Shown: positions 1 through 11,247 of the stretch, piece after piece | How the letters are laid out: each line of letters opens with the position of its first letter | Position numbering within the stretch: position 1 is the first letter of the stretch | Assembly (NCBI GenBank): GCA_951213105.1 | Contig: OX578136.1 | Span: forward strand, 74,156,730 to 74,220,729 | Reading direction: 5' to 3' | Origin: Amaurobius ferox | Lineage: Eukaryota; Arthropoda; Arachnida; Araneae; Amaurobiidae | DNA: 64,000 bases | Program-made: the position numbers and the translations under genes | Notes under the pieces: generated by a model | What the model saw: only the letters and a program-made list of their open reading frames with translations | What the model was told of the DNA's origin: nothing | Databases searched by the model: none

Positions 1-231
1 AATATTAGTGAATGTTTGAATTTTAGCGGTGGTTTGCTGGTCTGAGACCACTTAATCAGACTAGTAAGATTGCAATTTTAACCAGTAAATTTTTTTGAGA
101 AAAAAAATTGTGGATTTTTCATTTCTCTGTAGAAGCTCAGTATATACTCCTGCAGGCTTCTCGTTAGCAAATGTAAGGTAGGGTATACCCACTTTGAACA
201 ATGCAATGTACTTACAACATAAGTGATAATA

Positions 232-2510
232 CAGTGAAACCCCGAATCTACGTTTTTCCCGCATTTTACGTTTTTTTCATCAGGTCCCATTTTTCCGTAT
301 ACCAATACATGTTAATTTAACCCAGATTGTAAGTTTGTTATTTATGGACTTTCCCGCATTTTACATTTTTTCCCTGGACTGGAAAGTAAAAAAAAATTTA
401 AATTTGCAATAATTTACAAAAAAAATTTGCAAAAAAAAAAAAAAAGCAATATTACTATTTTTTCCTTTTGTGCTTTTTTAAAGCTAATCCACGTTGTTGA
501 AAGTTAATCATGAAAACAGAAACACATTCCACAGACTCTTGTCTTCTGAAATCCTGTCCAGACTCCTGTCTTCTTGGATTCCCCCCCCCCCCTTCCTTTG
601 TTGAACACCCGCTGTCGCGGACTGCTCCCTTCCCGGGGAAGAACACTCCAGTTAACCAATCAGATGGAGTGGTTCCTTTTCTTTCGTCGGGGAGGGGGTG
701 CCGGCCTTACCCTTCTCCACGTTTTCAGATAAGCCTTTCAGTTGCTGTTTAGCACGCGGTGGTCGCATTTCTAACCTTTTTGTGCCAAAATGACGAGTAA
801 AAAACGCAAAAACTTTTCTGTTGTTAAGAAAGCCAAAATTGTTAAACAATTTGATGAATTTCACGGAACCAAATTAGCGTTCGCTCAATCACAAGGAATT
901 CCCGTGACAACTCTGCAATCCATACTACAGAAAAGAGAATGCATTGAAAAAAACATCGAGAAAGTGGGTGAAAAAGATTCCAAGAAACGGAAAACATTGA
1001 AAAAATCTCCATACGACGAGCTGGAAGGTATCTTAGTAAAGTAGTTGAAAGAAGCTCGTGCCGCGAATGTACCTATAAATGGCATGATAATAAGAGAAAA
1101 AGCTCTAGAAATCGCCGATAGGCTTGGTGGTTTGAAAGACTTCACAGCTTCAAATGGCTGGATTGACAGAATGAAAAAAAGACATAATCTTGTGTATAGA
1201 TCTCTTTCGGGAGAATCATCAAGTGTAGATGAAGCTACAATAGAAGAATGGAAGAAAAATCTACCAAATTTGACCAAAGGATACAAGTCAAAGGACGTAT
1301 TCAATGCGAACGAGACTGGACTTTTCTTTAACCTCCTACAGGATAAAAGTTACGTTGCTAAAGGAGACTCCTGCCATGGAGGGAAGATGTCTAAATTGCG
1401 CCTTACGGTTTTACTGTGCTGTAATTCTGATGGAAGTGAGAAGCTGACGCCTCTTGTTGTTGGAAAGTCTCGCAAACCACGATGCTTCAAAAACGTTAGA
1501 AGTTTTCCGACAAAGTACGAAGCAAACAAGAAAGCATGGATAACCGAAGCCCTTTTCGAAGACTTTTTGTGCAAACTAAACAAACAAATGAAGTTGCAAA
1601 ATCGTAAAATAATTTTGTTCATTGATCAATGCACTGCACATCCGGATTTGCAGCTGTCTAATGTGCATGTCGTAATTTTTCCTGCAAATTGTACAAGCAA
1701 ATTGCAGCCTTGTGATCAGCAACATTATTCGATCTTTCAAGGTTTATTACAGAAAGCAACTTGTCCGGAAAGCTGTAGCTGAACTAGAAAATGGAAACCT
1801 AAATGACTCCTGCAAACTAAAGTTAAGTGTTCTAGAGGCTATGCATTTTATTTCTGCGTCGTGGAGAAACGTTACACAACAGTGCATTTCCCATTGTTTT
1901 GAAGAAAGCGGAATCGTAGCGTCTAATGAACCGGGAACAGATGAAGAATCAGCTGCGGTGGACTCGGAGGAGGACAACGAAACACTTATCTATGTACATC
2001 CCGGAAAGCTTAGCAACATGCGAAGCTGAAAGAGCTACTGCTCCATCCGTAGACGACCTTATGGACTTTTCGTCCGTCGATGAATATGAACAAGAACAAC
2101 CGGAAACACAGCCCGTCCCTTCTTTCAGTATTGCATTGAAGAGCTTACAAATAATGAAAGACTATTTTCTTTCTTATAAAGACCAGGAAAAAAACTTGCA
2201 AGGTATTTCAATCCTAGAAGATGCTGCCTTCACTTTGAACTCAATGGCTAAAAAACAATGCACTATTACGGACTATTTTCAACCTAAACGCCAGGATTCG
2301 TAACTAAATGTGTTAAAATGATCTTAAAATGGTATGTATAATAATGTTCTTTTCGTAAAATATACATATTTGAAAGAGTCATCTTTACTACCTTTAGTTT
2401 TTTTCTATTTGATTTTTGCATTCTATGTATTTCCCGTATTTTACGTTTTTCCCCCATTTTACGTTTTTTTCACCCAGTCCCTTGAGAAACGTAAAATCGG
2501 GGTTTCACTG
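232..2510 (+). mobile_element. Tigger/pogo-like DNA transposon, complete ends
   Basis: Terminal inverted repeats begin CAGTGAAACCCCGA at 232 and end TCGGGGTTTCACTG at 2510. They are flanked by TA at 230-231 and 2511-2512, the target duplication of the Tc1/mariner superfamily. Subterminal blocks of the form CCCGCATTTTACGTTTTT recur inside both ends. It encodes one broken pogo-type transposase. Confidence 0.9.
790..2303 (+). pseudogene. Tigger/pogo transposase, broken
   Basis: The start at 790 gives a basic psq/CENP-B-type helix-turn-helix region, interrupted by a TAG at 1042. The next segment (to about 1720) holds the second DNA-binding domain and the DDE catalytic core. The first catalytic Asp region reads NANETGLFF, where the family has NADETG, so the metal-binding Asp has become Asn. 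The second (FIDQCTAHP) and third (LQPCDQ) acidic sites remain. The frame is lost near 1720, recovered to about 2029, then shifts again before the C-terminal tail ending at 2303. One stop, two frameshifts and one lost catalytic residue make it inactive. Confidence 0.88.
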
Positions 2511-3399
2511 TATCCATCATGTGCATATCATCTTAACTATCCACCATTTCAGCATTTTCCATTAAAGGTACAATATTTTACAAGTATTTACAAATACTCT
2601 GGAAAATCTCGGCGATCTGGATTTTTATCGACCCTGGACCAGACGAAATGATTACACAAAAATTGTCTCCAGCCTGGATGTGAATAAGAAGATAGCCAAA
2701 TTTTTAAAATATGGTGATGCACAGTTAAATGCTCTCTGAACTTATGATGATAGCATTTGTAATCAGGCATGAGATTCTTCCATAAATTTCCGCTTTTGTG
2801 TTTGTTTTTATTTTCACATTTTTCGATGAATTTTCTTCTTTTTGTGGGTCAAATATATTCCTTGCGAATTAGAAAATTTCTCTTTATTAAACAGTTCCTA
2901 AAGACGACAAAAGTCCGGAAATTTTTTTAAATTTGTCTAAAATGTCGCGAAAGGAGAAGCAAAATCACAAATTTTTAAATCTGAGCTTTACCGATCTTGC
3001 ATCTAAAAATCTGTTTCCTTGCAATTGCAATATTGGCAATCTCAAACGGCAATTCCTTCTGCGTTATGAGGAAGATAACCAGTGATTATCTTTCTCCCAC
3101 TTTTACAATGTATTTGCATCAACTAAAATGGTTATTATTTCTCATTATATATAAAAAAACTATTTTTCAAATATTGACGAAATGAAGGGCTGTTTTGCAG
3201 CAGTTTCACAAAAAACTATTTGTACTCAATATACCTCATTTAATTGTGAAAATAATTGTCATCAATAATCTTTGTCATCAATATACCTCATTTAATTGTG
3301 AAAAATATTTTTGTATGTATACCCTGACTATGTGAGGCATTGCCGCTTATATCCACATTTTCACTTACATCCACATGAACACGTTTTCTTGAACATTGG
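2511..3399. repeat. AT-rich flank with truncated CAGGCATGAGATT-type element
   Basis: No gene is seen. At 2764 a terminal sequence CAGGCATGAGATTCTT starts an element also present at 29133 and 35793. Its internal motif (GGCTGTTTTGCAGCAGTTTC near 3187) follows, but no right end is found before the hAT-type element begins at 3400. A short duplication (CAATATACCTCATTTAATTG) occurs twice around 3228-3300. Confidence 0.5.
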
Positions 3400-5025
3400 C
3401 ATACCTACCAAATCTCTCGATTTTTCCGGGAGTCTCCCGAATTTTGAGGCAATCTCCCGAATTCTTACAGTAATTAGAAAAAATCCCTACATTTTTTTTT
3501 TTTTTTTACAAGAAAATCACTGCAATGTTCTTATTCTCAATGTGGCTGTGCGCTTTGAACAGGTTAACGAAAAATAAAATTTCCCGTGAGCCTCGACTGA
3601 GGAAATGACGTCATATTGTTGTTCTGCTAATAGCTGTCGCGAAGTGGCTAGAATAAATATATCGATAGCTCCGCTTGAGAAAATCGTAATCGTATCTGAC
3701 GTCGAGTGTTTATTTTTCTTTTCTGTCTCCACTGTTGTTGAAATCAAGATTGACGCTCGGCAATTCAAATTATTTGATTTCGTGGCCACATGCTCTATAT
3801 TTGTGATTCTGAAAACCGGTGTTTGTAATTAGCATGAATTTGCAAAAGCCAAAAATGTATCTTTTACGTTTTTAAAGATGCATATTGCATATTCTACTGA
3901 ATTTTCATTCATCAAATGGTCAAAAGCATCTTTTGCCTTTTGCTCTGATTGCGGGACTGACATAAACATCGCACATGACGGAAGAGGTGATATTATGACT
4001 CATATAAAATCAAAAAAGCATCAAGCTAACGTCAAATATCAGGAAAAGAATTCGAAAATTGAAACTCTTTTCTCGCCATCTGAAGATTTCAGTGTTACCC
4101 GTGCTGAGTGTTTGTTCATGGCCTTTATTGTGGAACATAATTTGCCTCTTAGCTATGCGGACCATGTGGGTCCGTTATTCAGAAAGATGTTTCCAAAGTC
4201 TGAAACTGCAAAAAAAAAATATGGTTCGGCACGCACGAAAACCACAACTATAATGTGGTTGATGGCGCTAGAAGATCAATCAACGTTAATATCATGCTTG
4301 CAAAAACAACCTTTTGTTGTTGTTACTGATGGAAGTAATGACGATGAAAAATTGTATCCCATCGTAGTAACATATATTAATCATGTTACTTCATTTGTTG
4401 AAAGTAATTTGTTGTGTGCACCAGCATTAAAAGGAAATTCCACAGGTAGAAATATTGGCAATCTTATAATTGAAAATTTAGTTGCTAAAAATATACCTCT
4501 AGAAAACGCCATTGTGTTTGGCTGTGATACTGCTAATGTCATGATTGGAAGTAAAAATGGTGTTGCTCCAGTTTTATCCAAATCACATAAAGATATAATG
4601 ATTATGGTATGTTTGTGTCACTTAATTGATATTGCCGCAGGTCGTGGATTAAACGCTTTGCCCATAAACATTGACGGAATCTTAGTCTATATTTATTATT
4701 ATTTAAAAAGAAGCTGCAAGAGAAAAGATAGGTTTAAACAACTGCAAGAACCCCATAATACTGAAATAAAAAAAATTCTGAAGCATGTTGAAACACGGTG
4801 GTTGTCTATTGGACGATGCCTAAGTAGAATATTGGAACAATGGGACCCACTATTAAGCTTTTTTGATGAAGAAACTGCATCTTGTAGCAATAAAAGAAGT
4901 ACTTCTGATGCTAACTTAGATTCGTACAGAATCCCAAAAGTTAAAAAAATGTCAACTGTAAACAATACAGGGAATGAGATAAAGAAAGAAACATCACACA
5001 ATACTTCAGATCCTTCACATGTGTT

Positions 5026-5094
5026 GAAGGAGTGTTGAAGACCCAGACCGTCCGACTCATCCTGAGGACTTGAGCAACTATTTGGACGGCCGGA
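5026..5094 (-). mobile_element. Hairpin mini-retroposon (tail-only), 14-bp target duplication
   Basis: Read on the minus strand it starts CCGGCCGTCC and ends GTCTGGGTCTTCAACAC plus a few bases. It is flanked by exact 14-bp repeats CCTTCACATGTGTT (5012-5025 and 5095-5108). The outer stem GGCCGTCC pairs with GGACGGTC and an inner stem GTCC pairs with GGAT. It disrupts the hAT transposase gene, so it is younger than that element. Confidence 0.85.
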
Positions 5095-5918
5095 CCTTCA
5101 CATGTGTTAAAAAAATCAACCAGCATTAAAAGTGAAACATAAGCAAAACGACAAAAAAAAAATTAAAACAAATGAAATAACTGAAAATAAAGTAAAACGT
5201 TGTTCATATGAAAGTCAGAAAGAAAGAATTCATAGTTTTTTATCTTCAGATTTAAATAAAGCATTCTGCTTATTTTTACAAAATATTACACCAGTATTAG
5301 AAAGAGCATGCACTCGGTTACAGTCACAGCAACCTTTGATTCACATTTTACGATCATTAATTTTGGATTTATTTAAAAAACTACTCTCGAAATTTCTAAA
5401 ACCAGATATTGTGAGAAAATGTTCATCACCGCTAAATGTAGATTATCCTTGCTGCTACCACCAAAAAGATGATAATGAAATAGTAATAGGAAGTCTGACT
5501 TCAAAGGTTGTTGATTCATTAGTGAAGGAAGATAAAGAAACTTTCTTTTTGAAGGTGAGAAAATATTTTATTACTGTTTTAAATTATATTTATCATTCTT
5601 TCCCTCATAAAAAAGATATTTTGATTAATGCTGAAATTTTGAATGTAACAGCTATTGCCTCTGCTGATTTTTCAAAGTTAAAATTCTTTGTTGATAAATT
5701 TCCTATAATTTTATTGAGAGAAGGAAATGAAACTAAAGAAGTTTTAGATATTTTGCAGTCTCAATTTTGTAAATTGCAGCTGGAGATTCTGCCACCAAGT
5801 ATCAAAGAAGAGCAAAGGATTGAAACTCAGTGGATGCTTATTAGCAATATAAAAAATGCAGATAAAAAATTAGCAAAAGTCATGTTATCTTTATTAGTTA
5901 TTCCACACTCTAATGCAG

Positions 5919-6304
5919 AGGCCAACGACCGTACCGTGCTGAAAACACCGGTTCTCGTTAGATCACCGAAGTCAGGCAGCATCGGGCGCGGTTAGTACTT
6001 GGGTGGGTGACCACCTGGGAACAACGCGTGTTGTTGGCTCTTTTCGGGCGCGGCAGCCCAGTGGTTAGCGCGCGATTCTCGCCGCTGCCAGAACTGCCGC
6101 CGTGTTCATGCGGAGTACGATCACGTTAAACATGTGGGTCCGTAAGTCCTTCCGAGAGGTTGGTGGTAGGGGAAGGAGGGTACGGTCCCTGTGGATGCCT
6201 CCCCCACTGGGTTCCGGTCTAAATTGGGTGGCACTTCCCGGCCGTCCAAACAGTTACCTTACACCTTTCTGGTAGGTCGGACAGTCTGGGTCTCAACAAC
6301 AACA
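5919..6304 (+). mobile_element. 5S-rRNA-headed SINE (5S plus tRNA-like remnant plus common body)
   Basis: A full-length 5S rRNA-like head (5921-6039) is followed by a degraded tRNA-like segment (GGCAGCCCAGTGGTTAGCGC; the B box is lost) and by the SINE body shared with 20451 and 54499 (from about 6095). It ends in the hairpin tail and CAACAACAAC. It is flanked by ACACTCTAATGCAG at 5905-5918 and 6305-6318. It sits inside the hAT transposase gene at the HSNA codons. Confidence 0.9.
5921..6039 (+). pseudogene. 5S rRNA-derived SINE promoter head
   Basis: These 119 bases begin GCCAACGACC and end GTGTTGTTGGCT, with complementary termini as in 5S rRNA helix I. They contain the internal control region GGGCGCGGTTAGTACTTGG and GGGTGACCACCTGGGAA. 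Because it is fused directly to a SINE body and bounded by a target duplication, it is a retroposed promoter head and not a 5S gene locus. The type III transcription signals look intact. Confidence 0.88.
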
Positions 6305-6318
6305 ACACTCTAATGCAG

Positions 6319-6380
6319 TTTCCCGGCCACCCAAATAGCTGCTCTAAGTCTAAGGACGAGTCGGATGGTCTGGGCTTTCG
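6319..6380 (+). mobile_element. Hairpin mini-retroposon A of the stacked cluster
   Basis: Sixty-two bases between target copies ACACTCTAATGCAG (6305-6318) and ACACTCTAATGC (6381-6392). It starts TTTCCCGGCCACCC and ends GGATGGTCTGGGCTTTCG. The outer stem CCACCC/GGATGG has one mismatch and the inner stem is GTCT/GGAC. Confidence 0.85.
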
Positions 6381-6393
6381 ACACTCTAATGCG

Positions 6394-6453
6394 TCCCGGC
6401 CATCCATTAAGTTGCTCTATGTCCTCGGATGAGTCGGATGGTCTGGGCTTTCG
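6394..6453 (+). mobile_element. Hairpin mini-retroposon B of the stacked cluster
   Basis: Sixty bases following the target copy at 6381-6392. It begins TCCCGGCCATCC and ends GGATGGTCTGGGCTTTCG. The outer stem CCATCC pairs perfectly with GGATGG, a compensatory change relative to the CCGTCC/GGACGG copies. The next target copy, ACACTAATGCAG at 6454-6465, has lost two bases. Confidence 0.85.
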
Positions 6454-6465
6454 ACACTAATGCAG

Positions 6466-6505
6466 ACCATAAGCCTTCGGGCTGGTCATGTGGTCTGGGT
6501 CTTCA
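6466..6505 (+). mobile_element. Hairpin mini-retroposon C, 5'-shortened
   Basis: Forty bases between ACACTAATGCAG and ACACTCTAATTCAG (6506-6519). It lacks most of the first outer strand but keeps the inner hairpin AGCC-TTCG-GGCT, a perfect stem with a UUCG tetraloop in RNA, and the end GTGGTCTGGGTCTTCA. Confidence 0.78.
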
Positions 6506-6519
6506 ACACTCTAATTCAG

Positions 6520-6758
6520 GCCCGGTGGTTTGCACGCTGCCACAACTGCCGTCGTGTTCATGCGGAGTACGATCATTTAAACATGTGGGTCCGTAAGTCC
6601 TTCCGAGAGGTTGGTGGTAGGGGAAGGAGGGTACGGTCCCTGTGGATGCCTCTCCCACTGAGTTCCGGTCTAAATTGGGTGGCATTTCCCAGCCATCCAA
6701 ACAGTTACCTTACACCTTTCTAGTAGGTCGGACAGTCTGGGTCTCAACAACAACAACA
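6520..6758 (+). mobile_element. SINE copy with collapsed tRNA head (last unit of the stacked cluster)
   Basis: It begins in a shortened tRNA-like head (GCCCGGTGGTTTGCACGC), then the shared body (GTGTTCATGCGGAGTACGAT onward), and ends GTCTGGGTCTCAACAACAAC. The preceding target copy is ACACTCTAATTCAG and the following one ACACTAATGCAG (6759-6770), after which the hAT transposase reading resumes. Confidence 0.87.
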
Positions 6759-6907
6759 ACACTAATGCAGAATGTGAAAAGATATTTAGTCAAGTCAAGA
6801 AAATTAAGACTGACTTTCGAGCTTCACTATCTAATGAAAACTTAGAAAACTTGTTAGTGACTAAGTGCGCCAGAAAAACCAAGTGTTTTGAAGAAGAATT
6901 TAGTAAG

Positions 6908-8604
6908 CAGGGTCCGCGCTAGCCATTCGCCTACGCGCCAAATGCGAAAAGATCGCAAAACTGGCGATAAAAAAAATACTTTGGCGAAAAAAATGGCGAA
7001 TGATTTTTTGGAAACTGTGAAAATTTCGTAAATATTTTTTTGGAAAGTAATATGGAATAAAAGTCCGATTTAATTTGGAATAAAAGTCCGATTCCAGACA
7101 AGTAGGCCTATGATATACGAGCGTTGTCTCCCGTCTGTTTTGGGGACGCTCGTTCTCGTGTGACAAGCTCCAAGTATTCTTTAATTCCCAGCACGCTGCT
7201 CCTCAAAACGGACGGCAGACAGCGCGCATTCCTGTCTCTCAAGCGTCCTTGACTCACCGCGGCAATCAAAACATTATCTGGATTCCGTCCGTTATGTGAG
7301 CCGATTTTTTTCGTTAACCCCGAATCGCACAACCGTTAACCCCCAACACAGTTATTAGATACTCTCCAATAAACAAAACAAAAAAAACACTTTCAACTTA
7401 AAATCCTGCATTATAGTTTTAAGCAATCCGTTACAGAATTATTTCTGAAAAGAGCCATTTTTTGTCGAAAACGATCAGCCGTAATCAAAGAAACAAGTGA
7501 TAAACATCGAACGAAAATGTTGTATATTTTTTGATGACGCGTATACAATGGTAGTCCGGAGCATCTGGAGGGCAGAGAAATTAGGAGTGTGCGATTGCGT
7601 AATTACTACCGCATCGTTTTAGGATCGATTGTCTTGCGGGAAAAAATAACTTTTAGACTTACGATGTTCTTTTTTTTTCAGACTCCGCATATAAATCGCC
7701 CCCCTCCTCCACTTTGAAGCGTTTTTTTTTTCTTTTTGTCACAAATTTCTCGACTTACGCGAGTATATTACGGTAAATAAAAAAGCATTTAATTTTAGTT
7801 AAAAATAAAATAGAAAAAAGGCAACTACTGATTATTATCACAGATGCCAATTTGCGGTTTGCTGTTTTTGTCATAAGTTGAATCGTAGTTTATCTTTTTG
7901 TTACGAATTTTAAGCCTGCCTGGCTTGTTTTCGTTTCATCTTCATCATCATCTTTTTGGTTTTTATACGATCCTTACGCCTGCCTGAATTTTAAAACCGA
8001 CATTAAAATTTATCCCTTAGATAGTTTTGGTGCCTAATTTTAAAGAAATATAATGATGATACTGCATATAAAAATATTATGGATGTAACAGGAATTGGTT
8101 TCACATGTCCTATGACAATAACCATCGTTAAAAGAGGCTTTAGTAAACAGAACATAAATTTCATTAAGTAGTAACATCAGAGTAAAAAATCTCAGTGACT
8201 TGATTCTTATAAATAGTGAAGGGCCAGATATGAAAGATTTTAACTTTAAGGCAGCTTTTGAAAATGGGTGTATAGTACAAAATTCGATGCTTGCCTGGTT
8301 TATATGATAATGAAACTATGTGAATTATAGAATAAATTTGTCATTTTTGTAACTCATTGTGATCTTTTATTGGTAAATACAAGTTTAATTTACTAATAGC
8401 CTGTTTAATGATTAAAAAAATGAAATCTACCTATCTTTATATCTTGTTTAGAATGAAATTAATATTATTAGCTGCATTATGGCTTAAAAGTAAAAATTTT
8501 TTTACCGATGGCGACTTTGACTAATAATCATGTAATTTGGCTAATGATTTTTCAATTTGGCTAATTTGTTGGCTAACAGTTTGAAATTCCTAGCGCGGGC
8601 CCTG
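6908..8604. mobile_element. Non-autonomous hAT-like element, 6-bp target duplication
   Basis: The left end CAGGGTCCGCGCTAG and right end CTAGCGCGGGCCCTG are inverted repeats, with one transition in 15 positions. AGTAAG is duplicated at 6902-6907 and 8605-8610. Removing the element and one AGTAAG restores the reading frame of the surrounding hAT transposase, which acts as a built-in empty site. Subterminal GGCGAAAA and TTTGGCTAAT blocks repeat. No coding capacity is seen in 1.7 kb. Confidence 0.85.
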
Positions 8605-9392
8605 AGTAAGGAGTTCTTTAAAAAAGCAAAAACAGCTACTACTTTATTTTTAAATAGAAGGATTGAATTTGACATTTTTTAATTATATAGAACTTTTACG
8701 TGCTGTATTTTTACTTACCAAAAGATTTCTTTCATTCAATATTTTATCTGCAGAGAAGTGTTTTTGTGTCAAAGACATGTGAATGATTATTAAACAGTAA
8801 CCAATGACATTTTTCTTTATGCATCATCATAGCTGCCAACTCTCCTGGTCTCCCGATTAAGTCGCTCAATCTCCCGGTTTTCACTCAGTTGCCCTTATTT
8901 TCCCCCTTGCTAGGCAGAAATCACGATCTTATAGCTCACGATCATGTAATATGAATCAGTTGCCCTTATTTTCCCCCTTTCTAGGCAGAAATCACACGAA
9001 TGCAAATCGTTACTTTCAGTTGTTTTCTGCGGTGCAGTTTTCTGCTACCGCGGTGTAGGAATGGATTGCGATTGACGTTTGTATTTTTGTATTTGTATGT
9101 ACAGGTTACAACAGTAAAAGAATCGGAAATAGATCACGAATATTCCGAAAATATCACAAGGTGAGAAACTAACTCACAAATTTTGAAATCAAAGTTTTCC
9201 TGTTTTTTCGTCTAAAAATCCATTTCCCAGCTATCGCGTAATCGGCGCTCGCAAACTGCGATTATTCCCACAGTGTCACGAGAGAGATGACCAATGATTA
9301 ATCAATGTGGGAAAAACGCATTTGCATCGATTAAAATGTTATTAAATTATTTTGTTTTATATACAAAACTATTGTTCAAACGTAATATGAAT

Positions 9393-9779
9393 GAAATGAA
9401 AGGCTATTTTGCAGCAGTATCGCGAAAAACAGCATTTGTGCGCGATCCTCCTAATATTTCGTTTATTTGTGAAAATAATTTCTGCTTTTGCAATCTGTCG
9501 ACATCGTCAAATTTTTTTATAATTATTTCGTATTTCATACAGAAAAATTATTGCTTAAATGTATTATTAATGAAATGAAAGTCTATTTTGCAGCAGTATC
9601 GCGAAAAATGGCATTTGTGCGCGATCCTCCTAATATTTCGTTTATTTGTGAAAATAATTTCTGCTTTTGCAATCTGTCAACATCGTCAAATTTTTTTATA
9701 ATTATTTCGTATTTCATACAGAAAAATTATTGCTTAAATGTATTATTAATGAAATGAAAGGCTATTTTGCAGCAGTATC
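9393..9779. repeat. 179-bp tandem repeat array, split by the copia insertion
   Basis: The marker GAAATGAAAG(G/T)CTATTTTGCAGC recurs at 9393, 9572 and 9751, exactly 179 bp apart. A fourth unit starts at 15692. Removing the copia element and one GTATC puts it again 179 bp from the third, so the copia landed inside the array. Each unit contains TTTATTTGTGAAAATAATTT and GCAATCTGTC. Shorter relatives lie at 3187, 20850-21200, 29280-29400, 36160-36350 and 42140-42240. Confidence 0.88.
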
Positions 9780-10630
9780 TGTCGGCTGCTTTTGCTGTGT
9801 TAGCTGAGCGACTAGACTAGAAAATTTGAAAGTCATTTGCAGATTTAGCAGTGTTTTGGCCATATCCATATCTGAAGTGCTGGTAAAGAAAATTTTGTAG
9901 CAGATGATATGCAGTAGTGATGTGTTTTCTCAAGAAAGCAAGCTCGTTAAACACAAACACAATTTATTTGTTGTGAGATCCATTGCATCAGATGAAGTTA
10001 CAAAATAAAACACTGTAACATTCGTTGCAAAGCAAAACTATATACAATGAGCTAGCAAGCTCATGAAAAGGTTTTAAACAGTCTATGACTAGGCACACAC
10101 TCTCAGTTATTATAACATCGGTAAGTAGAAAAAACAGCTACTGTACCACTCATGTCGTGCACGTTAATGAAGCCACCATCATCAGGTCACACGTCATGGC
10201 TTTAGAAGTTAGACTACTCTCTACCGATCAAGGTCTGCCTTCCATACAAGGTCTTTCACCGTCGATCACCGTCTGATCGATCTGACTATACGTCGAGTCT
10301 TAAGTCTGCATAACTACAAGATCTTAAACTCTGAAAAGTCTCCCACGTCTACTACATGGTCAGTCAGGGTCTGTAAAGTCTCTGAATAACTGAGAATGTG
10401 TCCTATCATATATACACTGTGATGGGTACGCTCCGGAACACAACCGTTGACGGCAGCGCCCTCACTATATGCAAATCAGAATGCGCGCGCGGCGAGATGG
10501 CGATTTGCATGAATGGCATGTTCTGTTCCCGTCACGAGTCGTTCACGAGAACGGTAGAACCATTCTAAAAATGTAAACACGTTCTCGCGATAACGAGAAT
10601 CGCGACGAAAACAGAACCAAGTTTCCAACA
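9780..10630 (-). repeat. Copia 3' LTR (minus orientation)
   Basis: 851 bp, the same length as its partner at 14686-15536, and I saw no differences in the stretches compared. Preceded by target duplication GTATC. Confidence 0.95.
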
Positions 10631-10643
10631 ATCGGCCCCCTCA
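10631..10643 (-). promoter_or_regulatory. Copia polypurine tract
   Basis: On the minus strand GAGGGGGCCGAT directly precedes the LTR start TGTTGG, the position where plus-strand DNA synthesis is primed in LTR retrotransposons. Confidence 0.7.
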
Positions 10644-10879
10644 TGCAAAACCCCAAATCTCGGCGCACGTGCTATCAATCAATGAAATTATTCTAAAAAA
10701 CATAACAGCAAAAATGTCAAGTTCTTTAGTATCCAGCAAAAACATAAAGTATATATATTACTTTTCATGTTAAGCAAAAAAATTTATCATTGAAAGAAAA
10801 TTTTAGATATCATTGAAACACTAAGTTCCAAAAATTTAATTTAAGTCAAAATTTAAGTTTTCAAGAAATTTAAGTATAA

Positions 10880-11247
10880 TAATTTAAATTTAACATTTAA
10901 GATTAAAAATTTCACTATAAATATCAAATTCAATTATGTAGAAAATTTTATGTATAATTATTAAATTTAACATTTAAGATTAAAAAATTTCACTATAAAT
11001 ATTAAATTCAAGTATGTAGAAAATTTTATGTATAATTATTAAATTTAACATTTAAGATTAAAAATTTCACTATAAATATCAAATTCAATTTGTGTAGAAA
11101 ATTTCATGTATAATTATTAAATTTAACATTTAAGATTAAAAATTTCACTATAAATATCAAATTCAATTATGTAGAAAATTTTATGTATAATTATTAAATT
11201 TAACATTTAAGATTAAAAATTTTACTATAAATATCAAATTCAATTAT
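10880..11247. repeat. 77-78-bp tandem repeat inside copia 3' non-coding region
   Basis: TAACATTTAAGATT recurs at 10891, 10968, 11046, 11124 and 11201 (periods 77-78). Units contain TTCACTATAAATAT and GTAGAAAATTTTATG and are nearly identical, giving about 4.7 copies. The stretch 10631-11639 holds no coding sequence and may replace deleted pol. Confidence 0.88.

Larger units (their letters stand above)
3878..8682 (+). pseudogene. hAT-family transposase, split by three insertions
   Basis: The product begins with a BED-like zinc finger (Cys22, Cys25, His42, His48), then a hAT core with conserved acidic sites (VVVTDGSND, FGCDTAN, CHLIDIAA, ETRWLS). The coding sequence is interrupted at 5026 by a hairpin mini-element. 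It continues at about 5132-5918 to the motif that begins HSNA, which is cut by five stacked SINE-type units. It resumes at 6771 (ECEKIFS, then a KTDFRASLSNENLENLLV stretch) and is cut again at 6908. It ends at 8605-8682 with a Lys/Phe-rich tail and TAA. HSNA..CE.IFS is the C-terminal dimerisation signature of hAT transposases. Near 5110-5135 the frame also shifts, so it is dead. Confidence 0.85.

Noticed and set aside
455..752. Open frames on both strands near 455-752
   Set aside because: They cover the untranslated region of the Tigger element, cross a C-tract and show no domain.
5921..6039. A functional 5S rRNA gene
   Set aside because: It is fused to a SINE body, lacks a terminator T-run directly after it other than CTTTTC, and the whole unit is bounded by a 14-bp target duplication.
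9393..9779. CRISPR-like or satellite array
   Set aside because: Units of 179 bp are contiguous without unique spacers and lie inside a transposon in a eukaryotic genome.
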